Shown here: one piece after another, positions 8,152-16,446 of the stretch
Numbering within the stretch: position 1 is the stretch's first letter
Layout of the letters: each line of letters begins with the position of its first letter
The notes under the pieces: generated by a model
Seen by the model: only the letters and a program-made list of their open reading frames with translations
Databases searched by the model: none
What the model was told of the DNA's origin: nothing
Origin: JBDKVA01 sp039679375
Lineage (GTDB): Bacteria; Bacillota; Clostridia; Acetivibrionales; DTU013
Length of the DNA: 26,551 nt
Reading direction: 5' to 3'
Assembly (NCBI GenBank): GCA_039679375.1
Contig: JBDKVA010000093.1
Location: 1-26,551, forward strand
Program-made: the position numbers and the translations under genes

Positions 8152-8194
8152 AATGTGGGCTGCCGCCCACAACCCAACGAATGTACCTATTGCC
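8152..8194 (+). repeat. 43-bp dispersed intergenic repeat, copy 1
   Basis: This stretch matches 20923-20965 at 40 of 43 positions. It begins with a perfect hairpin, TGTGGGC (8154-8160) with GCCCACA (8165-8171) around a four-base loop, followed by a conserved tail containing CGAATGTAC and ending in TATTGCC. Both copies are intergenic on the plus strand, each downstream of a plus-strand gene. The function is unknown. Confidence 0.8.
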
Positions 8195-8421
8195 TGTTAT
8201 ATTTATATTTATTCTACATTAAATCATTATTGTATCGATTAAAAACATAGTAATTTATGATTAGAATGCATAGGGGAAATCATATATAATTATAACGAGG
8301 CAACAAAATGTCTTCTGCCTGGTTGAAACGCACAGAGGTAAGGAAATCTTTCTACAAACGACAATTTTTCTTCTGAACCGATGCGTTATAATAAAATTAT
8401 GAGAAATGGGTGATGGAATTT
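8195..8421. promoter_or_regulatory. AT-rich leader with -10-like sites before the oxidoreductase
   Basis: The gene-free stretch 8017-8421 holds the hairpins and the repeat described separately; the rest is AT-rich. TATAAT occurs at 8387-8392 about 30 bp before the start codon, and at 8285-8290. Neither has a good -35 at 17 bp, so promoter placement is tentative. No riboswitch fold was recognised. Confidence 0.35.
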
Positions 8422-9456
8422 ATGCAGGGTGGCAAGCTTGGATTTGGTATTATTGGCTGTGGTATGATCGCAAATTCTCATGCAAATGCCGTCAGAAGTT
8501 TGGACAAAGCTGAACTGATTGGTGTTACCGATGTAAATGAAAATGCACGGAAGGCTTTCGCAGAAAAATATAAAACCCAGAGTTTCGCATCTCCGGAAGA
8601 ATTGTTAGCAACCCCGCAGATAGACGTCGTATGCATTTGCACCCCCAGCGGGCTTCATGCGCCGCTTGCATTGATGGCTGCAAACGCAGGCAAGAATATT
8701 GTCGTTGAAAAGCCGATGGCAATTACTCTAAAAGATTGTGATGATATCATTAAAGCCTGTGAAGCAAATAAAATAAAAATGGCTGTTATTTCACAGCTGC
8801 GGTTTACAGACGCCATGAACAAAATTAAGGATGCCATAGGAAGAAACCTGCTCGGCAGACTTGTCATGGGCGACGTATATATGAAGTATTACCGTTCCCC
8901 TGAATATTACGGCAACGGCGGATGGAGAGGCACATTGAAAATGGATGGCGGCGGCGCCCTGATGAACCAGGGTATACACGGCATTGATCTGCTGCTGTAT
9001 ATAATGGGTCCTGTAAAAACTGTCTTCGGACGCGCAAAAACGCTTGTAAGAAACATTGAAGTGGAAGATACCGCGTCCGCCCTTCTGGAATTCGAAAACG
9101 GAGCTTTGGGCGTTATCCAGGGCACTACCTCGATCTACCCCGGCACACCGAGAAGGATTGAAATCAATGGCGACAAGGGAAGTATCATACTGGAAGAAGA
9201 TACGATCTTCAAATGGGATATCGAAGGGCAGGTGTGCCCAAGCGATATCATTATTGGCCACACGAGCGCAGGTTCATCAAACAACCCCGCTGCCATAAGG
9301 CCGGAAGGTCATATTAAACAGATCGGTGATCTGATTGATGCAATAATTCACGACAGGAAGCCACTTGTCGACCAATATGAGGGAAGAAAACCGGTTGAAT
9401 TGATACTGGCAATATATGAGTCCTCCAAAACAGATAAAATAATTACGCTAAAATAA
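8422..9456 (+). CDS. Gfo/Idh/MocA-family NAD(P)-dependent oxidoreductase
   Basis: A 344-residue sugar or cyclitol dehydrogenase-like enzyme. The N-terminal Rossmann fold has GFGIIGCGMIANSH, then VCICTPSGLHAPLA, and the family hallmark EKP at residues 96-98. The C-terminal domain has GGGALMNQGIHGIDLL, with H186 and D189 in the usual catalytic H-x-x-D position. The substrate cannot be read from sequence; relatives act on myo-inositol, glucose and other sugars. ATG 8422 is preferred because GGGTGAT just upstream complements the 16S rRNA tail; GTG 8410 and ATG 8413 are in frame and possible. It is transcribed alone and ends at a strong bidirectional hairpin shared with the convergent gene. Confidence 0.88.
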   Translation: MQGGKLGFGIIGCGMIANSHANAVRSLDKAELIGVTDVNENARKAFAEKYKTQSFASPEELLATPQIDVVCICTPSGLHAPLALMAANAGKNIVVEKPMAITLKDCDDIIKACEANKIKMAVISQLRFTDAMNKIKDAIGRNLLGRLVMGDVYMKYYRSPEYYGNGGWRGTLKMDGGGALMNQGIHGIDLLLYIMGPVKTVFGRAKTLVRNIEVEDTASALLEFENGALGVIQGTTSIYPGTPRRIEINGDKGSIILEEDTIFKWDIEGQVCPSDIIIGHTSAGSSNNPAAIRPEGHIKQIGDLIDAIIHDRKPLVDQYEGRKPVELILAIYESSKTDKIITLK

Positions 9457-9476
9457 GTAAAATTTTTATATAAAAA

Positions 9477-9511
9477 GACGGTAACAAAATTGATCCTGTT
9501 ACCGTCCTTTT
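9477..9511. terminator. Bidirectional terminator
   Basis: GACGGTAACA (9477-9486) pairs perfectly with TGTTACCGTC (9497-9506), flanked by an A-run on the left and CTTTT on the right. It sits between two convergent genes and can serve both. Confidence 0.85.
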
Positions 9512-9541
9512 ATGTTTTCAGATATAATAACGGTGGGATTA

Positions 9542-10306
9542 TTACCTGTCATACCTTACACATTCCATAAGCCTTTCGAGGTTTCCGGACGCGATCATAC
9601 GTTTTTCTTCTTCACCGATCCTTGCATAATTTATCATCGTAACACCGGATGCTCCTGATTGCAGCGGCATTCCGCTTCCGAATATGAGCCTGTTTGCGCC
9701 GAATCTTGAGCAGATTTCCTCTATGCCGTGGTGCTGCTTGTATCCGAAGGTTTCCACATAGATGTTGCCGAACTTTTTCAAAAGAGGATACAGATTCCTA
9801 TCCTCCCTGTAGTTCATATCTGTCAGGATAACATGAAGATCCGGATGGCTGCTGCATAGTCCGTACAATTCATCCCATTTGAACTGATCATATCCAATCA
9901 GCAGAGGAATACTGCAACGCTCAAGCATGCTGAATAGCTCACCGCAATTCCATTCGGAAATGCAGTAATTATGATCGGTAATAAGCGGGAACATCCGGAC
10001 TGCCCTGACTCCGTTCAATTTCAGCTGTTCTCTCAATGTCCCGGGGTCGGGAAATTCACCGGTATGATGCGGCATGACTACCCATACAGGAATTAATGAA
10101 GGATAATTTTTAATATCATTCATCAGCATTTCGTTTCCCGTAACAGGAGCACTCTCGCGTGCCATAGAATGATAAACAAGCGCCTTTCCTATGCCATAGT
10201 ACTCCATTTTGGTTATCAGATCTTCAACCCTGTAGAACGAACCCGGGTTTACAACAGTCCTTTTCCCAAAATAGCAGCTACAGTCAAAGTACTCTAAAGT
10301 CTGCAT
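9542..10306 (-). CDS. Amidohydrolase-2-like TIM-barrel protein with replaced metal ligands
   Basis: A 254-residue protein that reads as a PF04909-type (amidohydrolase 2) barrel: a strand-1 motif at the N-terminus, a conserved middle (GVRAVRMFPL), and RFGANRLIFGSGMP near residues 201-214. The usual metal-binding residues are absent. The D-x-H-x-H equivalent is D-C-S-C-Y (8-12), the strand-6 His region reads LTDMNYRED, and the terminal G-S-D Asp is Gly (GSG, 210-212). It may be a non-metal or altered enzyme, or a binding protein. The RBS GAGGTGA lies just before ATG. It is divergent from the ROK gene at 10662, which may regulate it. The specific substrate is unknown. Confidence 0.75.
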   Translation of the reverse strand: MQTLEYFDCSCYFGKRTVVNPGSFYRVEDLITKMEYYGIGKALVYHSMARESAPVTGNEMLMNDIKNYPSLIPVWVVMPHHTGEFPDPGTLREQLKLNGVRAVRMFPLITDHNYCISEWNCGELFSMLERCSIPLLIGYDQFKWDELYGLCSSHPDLHVILTDMNYREDRNLYPLLKKFGNIYVETFGYKQHHGIEEICSRFGANRLIFGSGMPLQSGASGVTMINYARIGEEEKRMIASGNLERLMECVRYDR

Positions 10307-10661
10307 TAATCTTCACCTCTTTTATATTTTTGCACATCTTGCATATATTTGCAAATCTTATTAAGTAAAAATCTCAGGATACGCCTCTCTTTTGTTCTCT
10401 GTTACTACTGCATAATCTTTGAATAACCGGTATGGTGTTTTTATTGATACTTCTTTCATGTACATAAAAATATTGATATTAAATACATTATAGTATTTTA
10501 TGTTTTGAATTATAGTTAGTTACTTTAATAATATGAACATTAATTTAGTATTTTGTATATTAATTCTTTTTCAATGATAAACCAGTTTTCTTTAAGATTG
10601 ACTATTATCACTTCGTATGATATCATTTACTACATAAATGTAATTAATATGGAGTTAAGAT
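10307..10661. promoter_or_regulatory. Divergent AT-rich control region with phased TTGCA repeats
   Basis: This 355-base intergenic region separates the amidohydrolase-like gene (-) from the ROK gene (+). TTGCA recurs at 10330-10334, 10339-10343 and 10349-10353, about one helical turn apart, near the minus-strand start. This may be a regulator-binding site, possibly for the neighbouring ROK protein; that is inference. No small gene or RNA was recognised in the remaining AT-rich sequence. Confidence 0.4.
10598..10626 (+). promoter_or_regulatory. Promoter of the ROK regulator gene
   Basis: TTGACT (10598-10603) and TATCAT (10621-10626) are separated by exactly 17 bp, 35 bp before ATG 10662. GGAG at 10651-10654 is the ribosome binding site. 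The -10 lies within the palindrome ATGATATCAT (10617-10626), which could allow self-repression. Confidence 0.6.
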
Positions 10662-11909
10662 ATGTTTGATTTAACGAAAAAAGAGTATAATACCTTTCTG
10701 TTGCTTAATATTATAAACAAATATGGTGCCAAAAGCAGGACACAGCTTTGTGAAATAACCGGTCTGAGGCCTGCTACCATATCTAATATTACCAAGGAAC
10801 TCCTGGATTCCGGAATTATACTTGAAAAAGGCTCAACCAACAGCGGCCGCGGCAGAAATCAAATCCTTCTCAGTATGAATTACGACTATCTTTGCGCAAT
10901 CGGAATTAATATTGAAGCAGATGAAATTACTTTTATACTCGCTACTCTACATGGAAATATACTTAAAAAGGTAAATAAAGATATCACATCTCTTACCAGT
11001 GTAAAACAAATCACTAATTTAATCATAGAAGTACTTGAAAGTATTATTGAGGAATTAAAAGATAAAAAAATCCTGGGAGTAGGCGTCGGTGATCCCGGGT
11101 TGGTTGACATAAAGGGTGAATACTCCATATTTTCCTCCCAGCTGAAGGTATGGGGCAATATTCCGTTGAAATCCATGCTGGAAAGAGAACTGAACCTTCC
11201 GGTAAGGCTTGAGGTAAATGATCGTCTTAAAGCTTTAGGCCAGAGAAAATATGGCCTGGCTGCTAACTGTGAGGATTTTATCTGCGTACAGCTGGGTGAA
11301 GGAATTGGAATCAGCATTATTTCCGGCAACACATTGATTAGAGGTTTTAACGGAGCTGCCGGAGAAATGGGGCATATACGTGTAAACAATGGCAACAGCA
11401 ATGTATGTATCTGCGGAAGCAGCGACTGCCTTGAAACATATGCCTCTCTCGGTACTATACTGTCGCAGGCCAAGGATGCAGTCGGAAGGGGCGTTATGTC
11501 CGTACTGAAAAAATCCGGCAGCGATAACAGCACTGTGACCTTTCAAGACTTTAAAAAGGCAGTTGAGCAAAAGGACAAGCTTTGTCTGAATATCCTGGAA
11601 AACGCTGCAAACTATATCGGTATTGCATTATCCAATGTAGTTAATATCCTCGATCCGAAAATGATAATATTTGAAGGGATCATGTGCGAGCTTGGCAATG
11701 AGCTGTTCAATCCTATAATATCTTCTGTATACAGGAATTCCTTAAGCAATATCTCGCAGAATCTTGAATTCAAGATTTCAGAACTCAAAGACCTGTCTGC
11801 GCCGCTGGGTGCGATCACGATGGTCATTGATGAATTCCTGATGTCCGGTTATTTTGAAAAAATAATAACAGGGCAGTACTTCCAGCACCAGAGAAATCTG
11901 TTAATCTGA
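10662..11909 (+). CDS. ROK-family transcriptional regulator
   Basis: A 415-residue protein with an N-terminal helix-turn-helix (about residues 14-62, SRTQLCEITGLRPATISNIT) and a ROK domain with GAAGEMGHIRV followed by the zinc motif CICGSSDCLE (Cys249, Cys251, Cys256). Unlike the first ROK protein in this window, it keeps Asp in the catalytic-loop position (VNDR, 185-188). It probably binds a sugar or sugar phosphate and represses nearby genes. The divergent amidohydrolase-like gene and the convergent cyclase-family gene are the best candidate targets. Its DNA looks more AT-rich than the neighbours. No clear terminator follows it before the convergent gene. Confidence 0.87.
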   Translation: MFDLTKKEYNTFLLLNIINKYGAKSRTQLCEITGLRPATISNITKELLDSGIILEKGSTNSGRGRNQILLSMNYDYLCAIGINIEADEITFILATLHGNILKKVNKDITSLTSVKQITNLIIEVLESIIEELKDKKILGVGVGDPGLVDIKGEYSIFSSQLKVWGNIPLKSMLERELNLPVRLEVNDRLKALGQRKYGLAANCEDFICVQLGEGIGISIISGNTLIRGFNGAAGEMGHIRVNNGNSNVCICGSSDCLETYASLGTILSQAKDAVGRGVMSVLKKSGSDNSTVTFQDFKKAVEQKDKLCLNILENAANYIGIALSNVVNILDPKMIIFEGIMCELGNELFNPIISSVYRNSLSNISQNLEFKISELKDLSAPLGAITMVIDEFLMSGYFEKIITGQYFQHQRNLLI

Positions 11910-12004
11910 GGATCAGACTGGGAAAAAGACCGATTTAATTCTTTTTGACATATTCAATATAAAAAAGTCATGTTCCTTCTACAGCAGATCCAATACAAAT
12001 GCTA

Positions 12005-12703
12005 CTAACCTTCATCCAATTCTTTAACCTGCTCCATGCTTACAAAAGCTCTGCAAGGAACGCAGCTTGTGCCTATGATGTTCATCGGCAGCGCAGTTAA
12101 GCGGATCCTGGCATTGCCTATCTTCTCTAGGTTTATACACGGAGCGAGCATAAGTATGTTCCCGCTATAGAATTCCGGGAAAAAGCCCTGCCTATTATCC
12201 AGGTTCTCCCACCTTGGAAAATCGGTTGCCAACAGGTACGGTTTTTTGCCAATAAGCCATTTCATAGCATCATAAGTAAAGTATGGAGACGAGTCGAGGT
12301 AGAATCCATCCATCCAGTATTTCCCCCAGCCGGTACCTACCAGAACCGCATCACCCTCTTCTATTTGCACATTCTCAAAAGCCCTGACAATATCCTCAAG
12401 GGTAATCGGTACCCTTTCCTTTCTTCCAAAATCCTTTTTTACCTGAACCGCAACACCTTTCATATTCACTAATTTCTCCAGAGGCACATCATTAATCAAA
12501 TAGCATTTGTCATTACCATAGAAATGTGCCGGTGTTTCCAGATAAGTCCCGGTTTGTGAATGGATTCCGTCAAATATTTCGCAGAATATGTCATTGTCTA
12601 GCCATTCGATTTTCGGAAGCTTTTTCAAGGTAAATTCGGGGAAAGGATACTCATAATTCCACATACCATTCTGAATCAAACCTGTAATATCAATGATAGC
12701 CAT
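12005..12703 (-). CDS. Cyclase-family (kynurenine formamidase-like) hydrolase with variant motif
   Basis: A 232-residue protein of the cyclase family (PF04199, which includes metal-dependent arylformamidases). The usual H-x-G-T-H-x-D-x-P-x-H motif is recognisable but altered: QTGTYLETPAHF at residues 50-61, with Gln for the first His, Tyr54 for the second, Glu56 for Asp, and His60 kept. Further family features are EEGDAVLVGTGWGKYW and the C-terminal ALPMNIIGTSCVPCRAFV. The start ATG 12703 is preceded by GGAAG; the upstream in-frame GTG at 12715 overlaps that site. It lies 45 bases after the nucleoside kinase on the same strand and might be co-transcribed with it. The substrate is unknown. Confidence 0.8.
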   Translation of the reverse strand: MAIIDITGLIQNGMWNYEYPFPEFTLKKLPKIEWLDNDIFCEIFDGIHSQTGTYLETPAHFYGNDKCYLINDVPLEKLVNMKGVAVQVKKDFGRKERVPITLEDIVRAFENVQIEEGDAVLVGTGWGKYWMDGFYLDSSPYFTYDAMKWLIGKKPYLLATDFPRWENLDNRQGFFPEFYSGNILMLAPCINLEKIGNARIRLTALPMNIIGTSCVPCRAFVSMEQVKELDEG

Positions 12704-12748
12704 ACAATTTATCACTTCCGGTAAATTTATAATAATTACTGCAAAAAT

Positions 12749-14413
12749 TTAATAAAAACAGCTGCCCCCTATAAACTCTCGGATAATAGAGTTGGCAGGC
12801 ACATCTTTGCTGTCGGCCGGGAGGAAATAGCTGAGGAATTCCATGAGGCGCCTTGCCTCCGAATATTCCCCGGTGCTGTTGTCTATGCCGTTTAGCAAAG
12901 GTTCGGCAAAGGTCTTGAGTATGCTGAGTTCTACCATGAGAGATGAATTAAACATCACATCCGCGCTTTCCTGGTACGGGAAAATATTCTTTTCCTCTCC
13001 GCGTCGGACGGAAGGCCATATTTTTATCGTTTTCAGAGCATTATATCCCCTGAAATGGTGATCCCTTACGATCCGTCTGATGATCCTGTTATCCGTTGTC
13101 GGGATCCTGTTGTGATCATCGATGTTCATGGACGTCAACGCGCTTACATATATTTTAAATTTACTGTCTCTCGGGATTTCGGGAGTCAGCTTCTCATTCA
13201 GGCCGTGGATCCCTTCTACGACAATTATGTTATCATCATTTATACGCAGCTTTTTTCCTATAGGCTCCCTGGACCCAGACTGGAAATTAAAAATCGGCAG
13301 CTCCACCTCAAGGCCCCGGATCAATTCCTTCAGCTGTTTGTTGAAAAATTTGATGTCGATCGCTTCAAGCGCCTCAAAGTCATACTCGCCATATTCATCC
13401 TTAGGCGTATCTTCGCGGTTTACAAAGTAATCATCGAGCGAAATAGTGACGGGCTTTAACCCATTCACCCGCAGCTGGATGGAAAGCCTTTGCGCAAACG
13501 TGGTTTTTCCTGACGATGAAGGCCCTGAAATCAGAACGATCCGCTTTTTGCTTTTACTGTTTGCAACCATATCGGCAATACTGGCCAGCTTCTTTTCGTG
13601 CAGCGCCTCGGATACCCTGATCAGCTCGGTCGATCTGCCTGCCTTGATCAGGTCGTTCAGAGCCCCGACATTCTCCACCTCTAATATGCGGCCCCACTTC
13701 TTAAACTCAAGATATATGTTGAAAAGCTTCTCCTGCTCTGCAAATTCCAGAAGCGTATCAGGAGACGTTCTTTCAGGGAACCGGACAATCAGTCCTCCTG
13801 AATAGTATTTGAGCCCGAAAACTTTGATGTACCCTGTATCCGGCGCCATATAACCATAAAAGTAATCATCCATGCCACCGCAGTTGTAGATCGTCACAAG
13901 CTTTTTGTTCCTGTGTTCAATGGCATGATACCTGTCCATCCTGCCGGTCGATTCAAACAAGGCTTCCGCTTCCTCAAGCGGTATTTCCCTTTTTTCAAAT
14001 GGTATGGCCTGGTCAACAATTTCATGCATCCTCGCTTCTATTTGCTCAACTTCCTGCGGCTTAAGCTCTGTTTTGCCTCTCAGTTCGCAGTACAGTCCTC
14101 TGCTCACGGCATGGCTTATGACGACCCTCCTGTCCGGGAAAAGATCGCAGGCGGCTTTCATCAATATAAAGTAAAGGCTCCTTCTGTATATCCTCATGCC
14201 ATCCTCTTCAGTCAGATCAATGAAGTGGACTCTGCAATCATTCTCAAGTACATATCCAAGCTCTCTGATATCATTATCCACCTTCGCCGCAATGATCGGA
14301 AAGCTGTGAAGGTGGCTGTATTCACGGGATAACTGCAGCAACGACATTCCCGATTCTAAAACCAGTTCCACTCCGGGATCTATCATTACTTTCATACTCT
14401 TTCTATTTTCCAA
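12749..14413 (-). CDS. TGS/SAD-fused nucleoside (uridine) kinase-like protein
   Basis: A 554-residue protein of a type common in Firmicutes. The N-terminal part resembles the TGS and second additional (SAD) domains of threonyl-tRNA synthetase, including ISHAVSRGLYCEL and the YNCGGMDDYFYGYM segment. The C-terminal half is a uridine-kinase-like P-loop domain with GPSSSGKTTF (about 297-306), SLDDYFVNREDTP and a VVEGIHGLN acceptor-site segment. It likely phosphorylates a nucleoside; the role of the tRNA-synthetase-like part is not settled. TTG 14413 is preferred because AAGGGGTGG lies just upstream; the ATG at 14395 has no well-spaced site, and the ATG at 14455 lies beyond the ribosome site. Confidence 0.85.
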   Translation of the reverse strand: MENRKSMKVMIDPGVELVLESGMSLLQLSREYSHLHSFPIIAAKVDNDIRELGYVLENDCRVHFIDLTEEDGMRIYRRSLYFILMKAACDLFPDRRVVISHAVSRGLYCELRGKTELKPQEVEQIEARMHEIVDQAIPFEKREIPLEEAEALFESTGRMDRYHAIEHRNKKLVTIYNCGGMDDYFYGYMAPDTGYIKVFGLKYYSGGLIVRFPERTSPDTLLEFAEQEKLFNIYLEFKKWGRILEVENVGALNDLIKAGRSTELIRVSEALHEKKLASIADMVANSKSKKRIVLISGPSSSGKTTFAQRLSIQLRVNGLKPVTISLDDYFVNREDTPKDEYGEYDFEALEAIDIKFFNKQLKELIRGLEVELPIFNFQSGSREPIGKKLRINDDNIIVVEGIHGLNEKLTPEIPRDSKFKIYVSALTSMNIDDHNRIPTTDNRIIRRIVRDHHFRGYNALKTIKIWPSVRRGEEKNIFPYQESADVMFNSSLMVELSILKTFAEPLLNGIDNSTGEYSEARRLMEFLSYFLPADSKDVPANSIIREFIGGSCFY

Positions 14414-14467
14414 ATGACCACCCCTTACGATCGCATTATTACATATATGATGCATATATCATTTACT

Positions 14468-14496
14468 ATTATATCAGAGGCGGCAAGGATCGGCAA
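14468..14496 (-). promoter_or_regulatory. Promoter of the nucleoside kinase gene
   Basis: On the minus strand, TTGCCG (14496-14491) and TATAAT (14473-14468) are 17 bp apart, about 55 bp before the TTG start and just upstream of its AAGGGGTGG site. Confidence 0.6.
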
Positions 14497-14573
14497 CAAA
14501 CCACAGAAAGCATCGCCTGGATTTAAAGCGCCAGGAATTTCCGAGCAGACTCCCGTATTTTTTACACAGTTAT

Positions 14574-14603
14574 TTGACAGAAGCATGCGCAATAAGTTAA
14601 TAT
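14574..14603 (+). promoter_or_regulatory. Promoter of prfC
   Basis: A consensus TTGACA at 14574-14579 is followed after 18 bp by TAATAT at 14598-14603, 57 bp before the prfC start codon. The -35 is perfect; the -10 matches four of six positions. Confidence 0.5.
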
Positions 14604-14660
14604 GAGTAAGAACTGCTCATCGCGGCCTTATCATAACATTTAAAAGGATTGGTATTATAG

Positions 14661-16280
14661 ATGCAGGACAAAAAAGAACTGATAAAAAATGAAACTTTAA
14701 AAAGAAGGACTTTTGCTATCATCTCCCATCCGGATGCCGGTAAAACAACATTGACGGAAAAGCTGCTTCTGTATGGAGGCGCCATAAGGCTGGCAGGCAC
14801 GGTAAAAGCAAGAACAGCCAACAATTACGCTGTCTCGGACTGGATGGAAATCGAAAAGCAGAGAGGCATATCCGTTACATCAAGCGTCATGCAATTCCAG
14901 TATGGCGACCATTTCATCAATATACTCGACACACCGGGCCACCAGGACTTCAGTGAAGACACCTACAGAACGCTTATGGCGGCGGACAGCGCCGTCATGC
15001 TGATTGACGGTGCAAAGGGCGTAGAAGCGCAAACCATCAAGCTATTTCATGTATGTAAAATGAGAGGCATACCTATCTTTACATTTGTAAACAAAATGGA
15101 CAGAGCCAGTAAAGATCCATTTGAACTCATGGAGGAAATTGAACATGTGTTGGGCATCCGCTCCTACCCGATGAATTGGCCGATCGGTACGGATGGCGAT
15201 TTCAAAGGAGTTTATAACAGAAAGCTGAAGCAGATTGAGCTTTTCGAAGGCGGCCGGCATGGGCAGACTGCTGTGAATTCCATCAAGGGAAGCGTGGAAG
15301 ACAAAATGTTCAATGAGCTGTTGGGCAGCCATTACCATGACAAGCTTTGCCAGGACATTGAACTGTTGGATCTTGCTGGTGATGAATTCTCGCGTGAGAA
15401 AGTAAAAAATGGAGAATTGACGCCAATGTTCTTTGGCAGCGCCATGACCAACTTTGGAGTACAGCCTTTTCTTGAGGAATTTCTCAGTCTGGCTCCGGCT
15501 CCCGGCATAAGAAATTCCACTTCCGGAGAGATTGATCCGGAGTGTGAAAATTTTTCCGGCTTTGTTTTTAAGATCCAGGCAAACATGAATCCGACACACA
15601 GAGACAGAATAGCGTTCATCCGGATATGTTCCGGACAATTTACAAGAGGAATGACTGTATTCCACATCCAGGCAGGAAAGGAAATCAAACTGGCCCAACC
15701 TCAGCAGTTCATGGCTCAGGAGCGGGCGATCGTGGAAGAAGCATACCCGGGGGACATTATCGGAGTATTTGATCCAGGTATTTTCAAAATCGGCGATACA
15801 TTATGTGAAGGCAACAATCGCTTCAGATTTGAAGGGATACCCATATTCCCTGCGGAACATTTCGCACGCGTGATACCTGCGGACTCTATGAAAAGGAAAC
15901 AGTTTGTAAAGGGTATCACACAACTATCCGAGGAAGGAGCCATCCAGGTTTTCAAGCAGCCGGATTCGGGTATGGAGGCTTTTATCATCGGTGCTGTCGG
16001 CGCACTCCAGTTTGAAGTGCTCGAGCACAGGTTAAAGCATGAATATGGTGTGGATCTGCGGCTTCAGCAATTGTCTTTCCGATATGCAAGATGGCTGCTT
16101 TCAGAGGTAGAAGATCCCAGGAAGTTTAATCTGACCAGTTCCACCATGATCGTGGAAGACGATGAGAGCCGGATCGTACTGCTGTTCGAAAACGACTGGT
16201 CCATCCGATGGGCGGAAGAACGTAACAAAGGCCTCTCCCTTACAGAAATTGCATCGGCTGATACTCAAACTGATCATTAA
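14661..16280 (+). CDS. prfC: Peptide chain release factor 3
   Basis: A 539-residue translational GTPase that recycles RF1/RF2 from the ribosome after peptide release. G1 is SHPDAGKTT (22-30), the switch region has EKQRGISVTSS, G3 is DTPGHQDFSED (from D90), and G4 is NKMD (144-147). The length and the domain order (G domain, beta-barrel domain II, C-terminal domain III) match RF3. The N-terminal GTPase region with SDWMEIEKQRG separates RF3 from EF-G and tetracycline-resistance proteins. An AAAAGGA stretch sits 12 bases before ATG, a rather long spacing. It is divergent from the nucleoside kinase and has its own promoter. Confidence 0.95.
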   Translation: MQDKKELIKNETLKRRTFAIISHPDAGKTTLTEKLLLYGGAIRLAGTVKARTANNYAVSDWMEIEKQRGISVTSSVMQFQYGDHFINILDTPGHQDFSEDTYRTLMAADSAVMLIDGAKGVEAQTIKLFHVCKMRGIPIFTFVNKMDRASKDPFELMEEIEHVLGIRSYPMNWPIGTDGDFKGVYNRKLKQIELFEGGRHGQTAVNSIKGSVEDKMFNELLGSHYHDKLCQDIELLDLAGDEFSREKVKNGELTPMFFGSAMTNFGVQPFLEEFLSLAPAPGIRNSTSGEIDPECENFSGFVFKIQANMNPTHRDRIAFIRICSGQFTRGMTVFHIQAGKEIKLAQPQQFMAQERAIVEEAYPGDIIGVFDPGIFKIGDTLCEGNNRFRFEGIPIFPAEHFARVIPADSMKRKQFVKGITQLSEEGAIQVFKQPDSGMEAFIIGAVGALQFEVLEHRLKHEYGVDLRLQQLSFRYARWLLSEVEDPRKFNLTSSTMIVEDDESRIVLLFENDWSIRWAEERNKGLSLTEIASADTQTDH

Positions 16281-16400
16281 AATTGTAGAACTTCCCCTAT
16301 TATCATTCTACGATCAGGGATTTTGCTGCTGCATAAGACTATTAGTTTCCGTGCGGACTCCTAGTACTAAATACCCGTTTTCTGGCAGAAAAAAATCGTA

Positions 16401-16406
16401 TATAAT
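16401..16406 (+). promoter_or_regulatory. Candidate -10 box for the 829-residue protein gene
   Basis: TATAAT lies about 40 bp before the start codon; the region 17 bp upstream (TTTTCT) is a poor -35. The ribosome binding site AGGTGG is at 16433-16438. The gap back to prfC holds only a weak 6-bp inverted repeat. Confidence 0.4.
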
Positions 16407-16446
16407 AGTTTATGTTATGCAGAAAAACATATAGGTGGTTTACTTT

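Noticed and set aside
8026..8171. Considered as a CRISPR array or att site
   Set aside because: The repeats are inverted hairpins of different sequence, not equal direct repeats with spacers, and no integrase is present.
8308..8376. 22-codon open frame with a GAGG site, a possible leader peptide
   Set aside because: It is very short, basic and not recognisable, with no attenuator hairpin before the oxidoreductase; chance is the simpler explanation.
15042..15698. 218-residue open frame on the minus strand
   Set aside because: It is antisense to release factor 3, which is full length and has all GTPase motifs.
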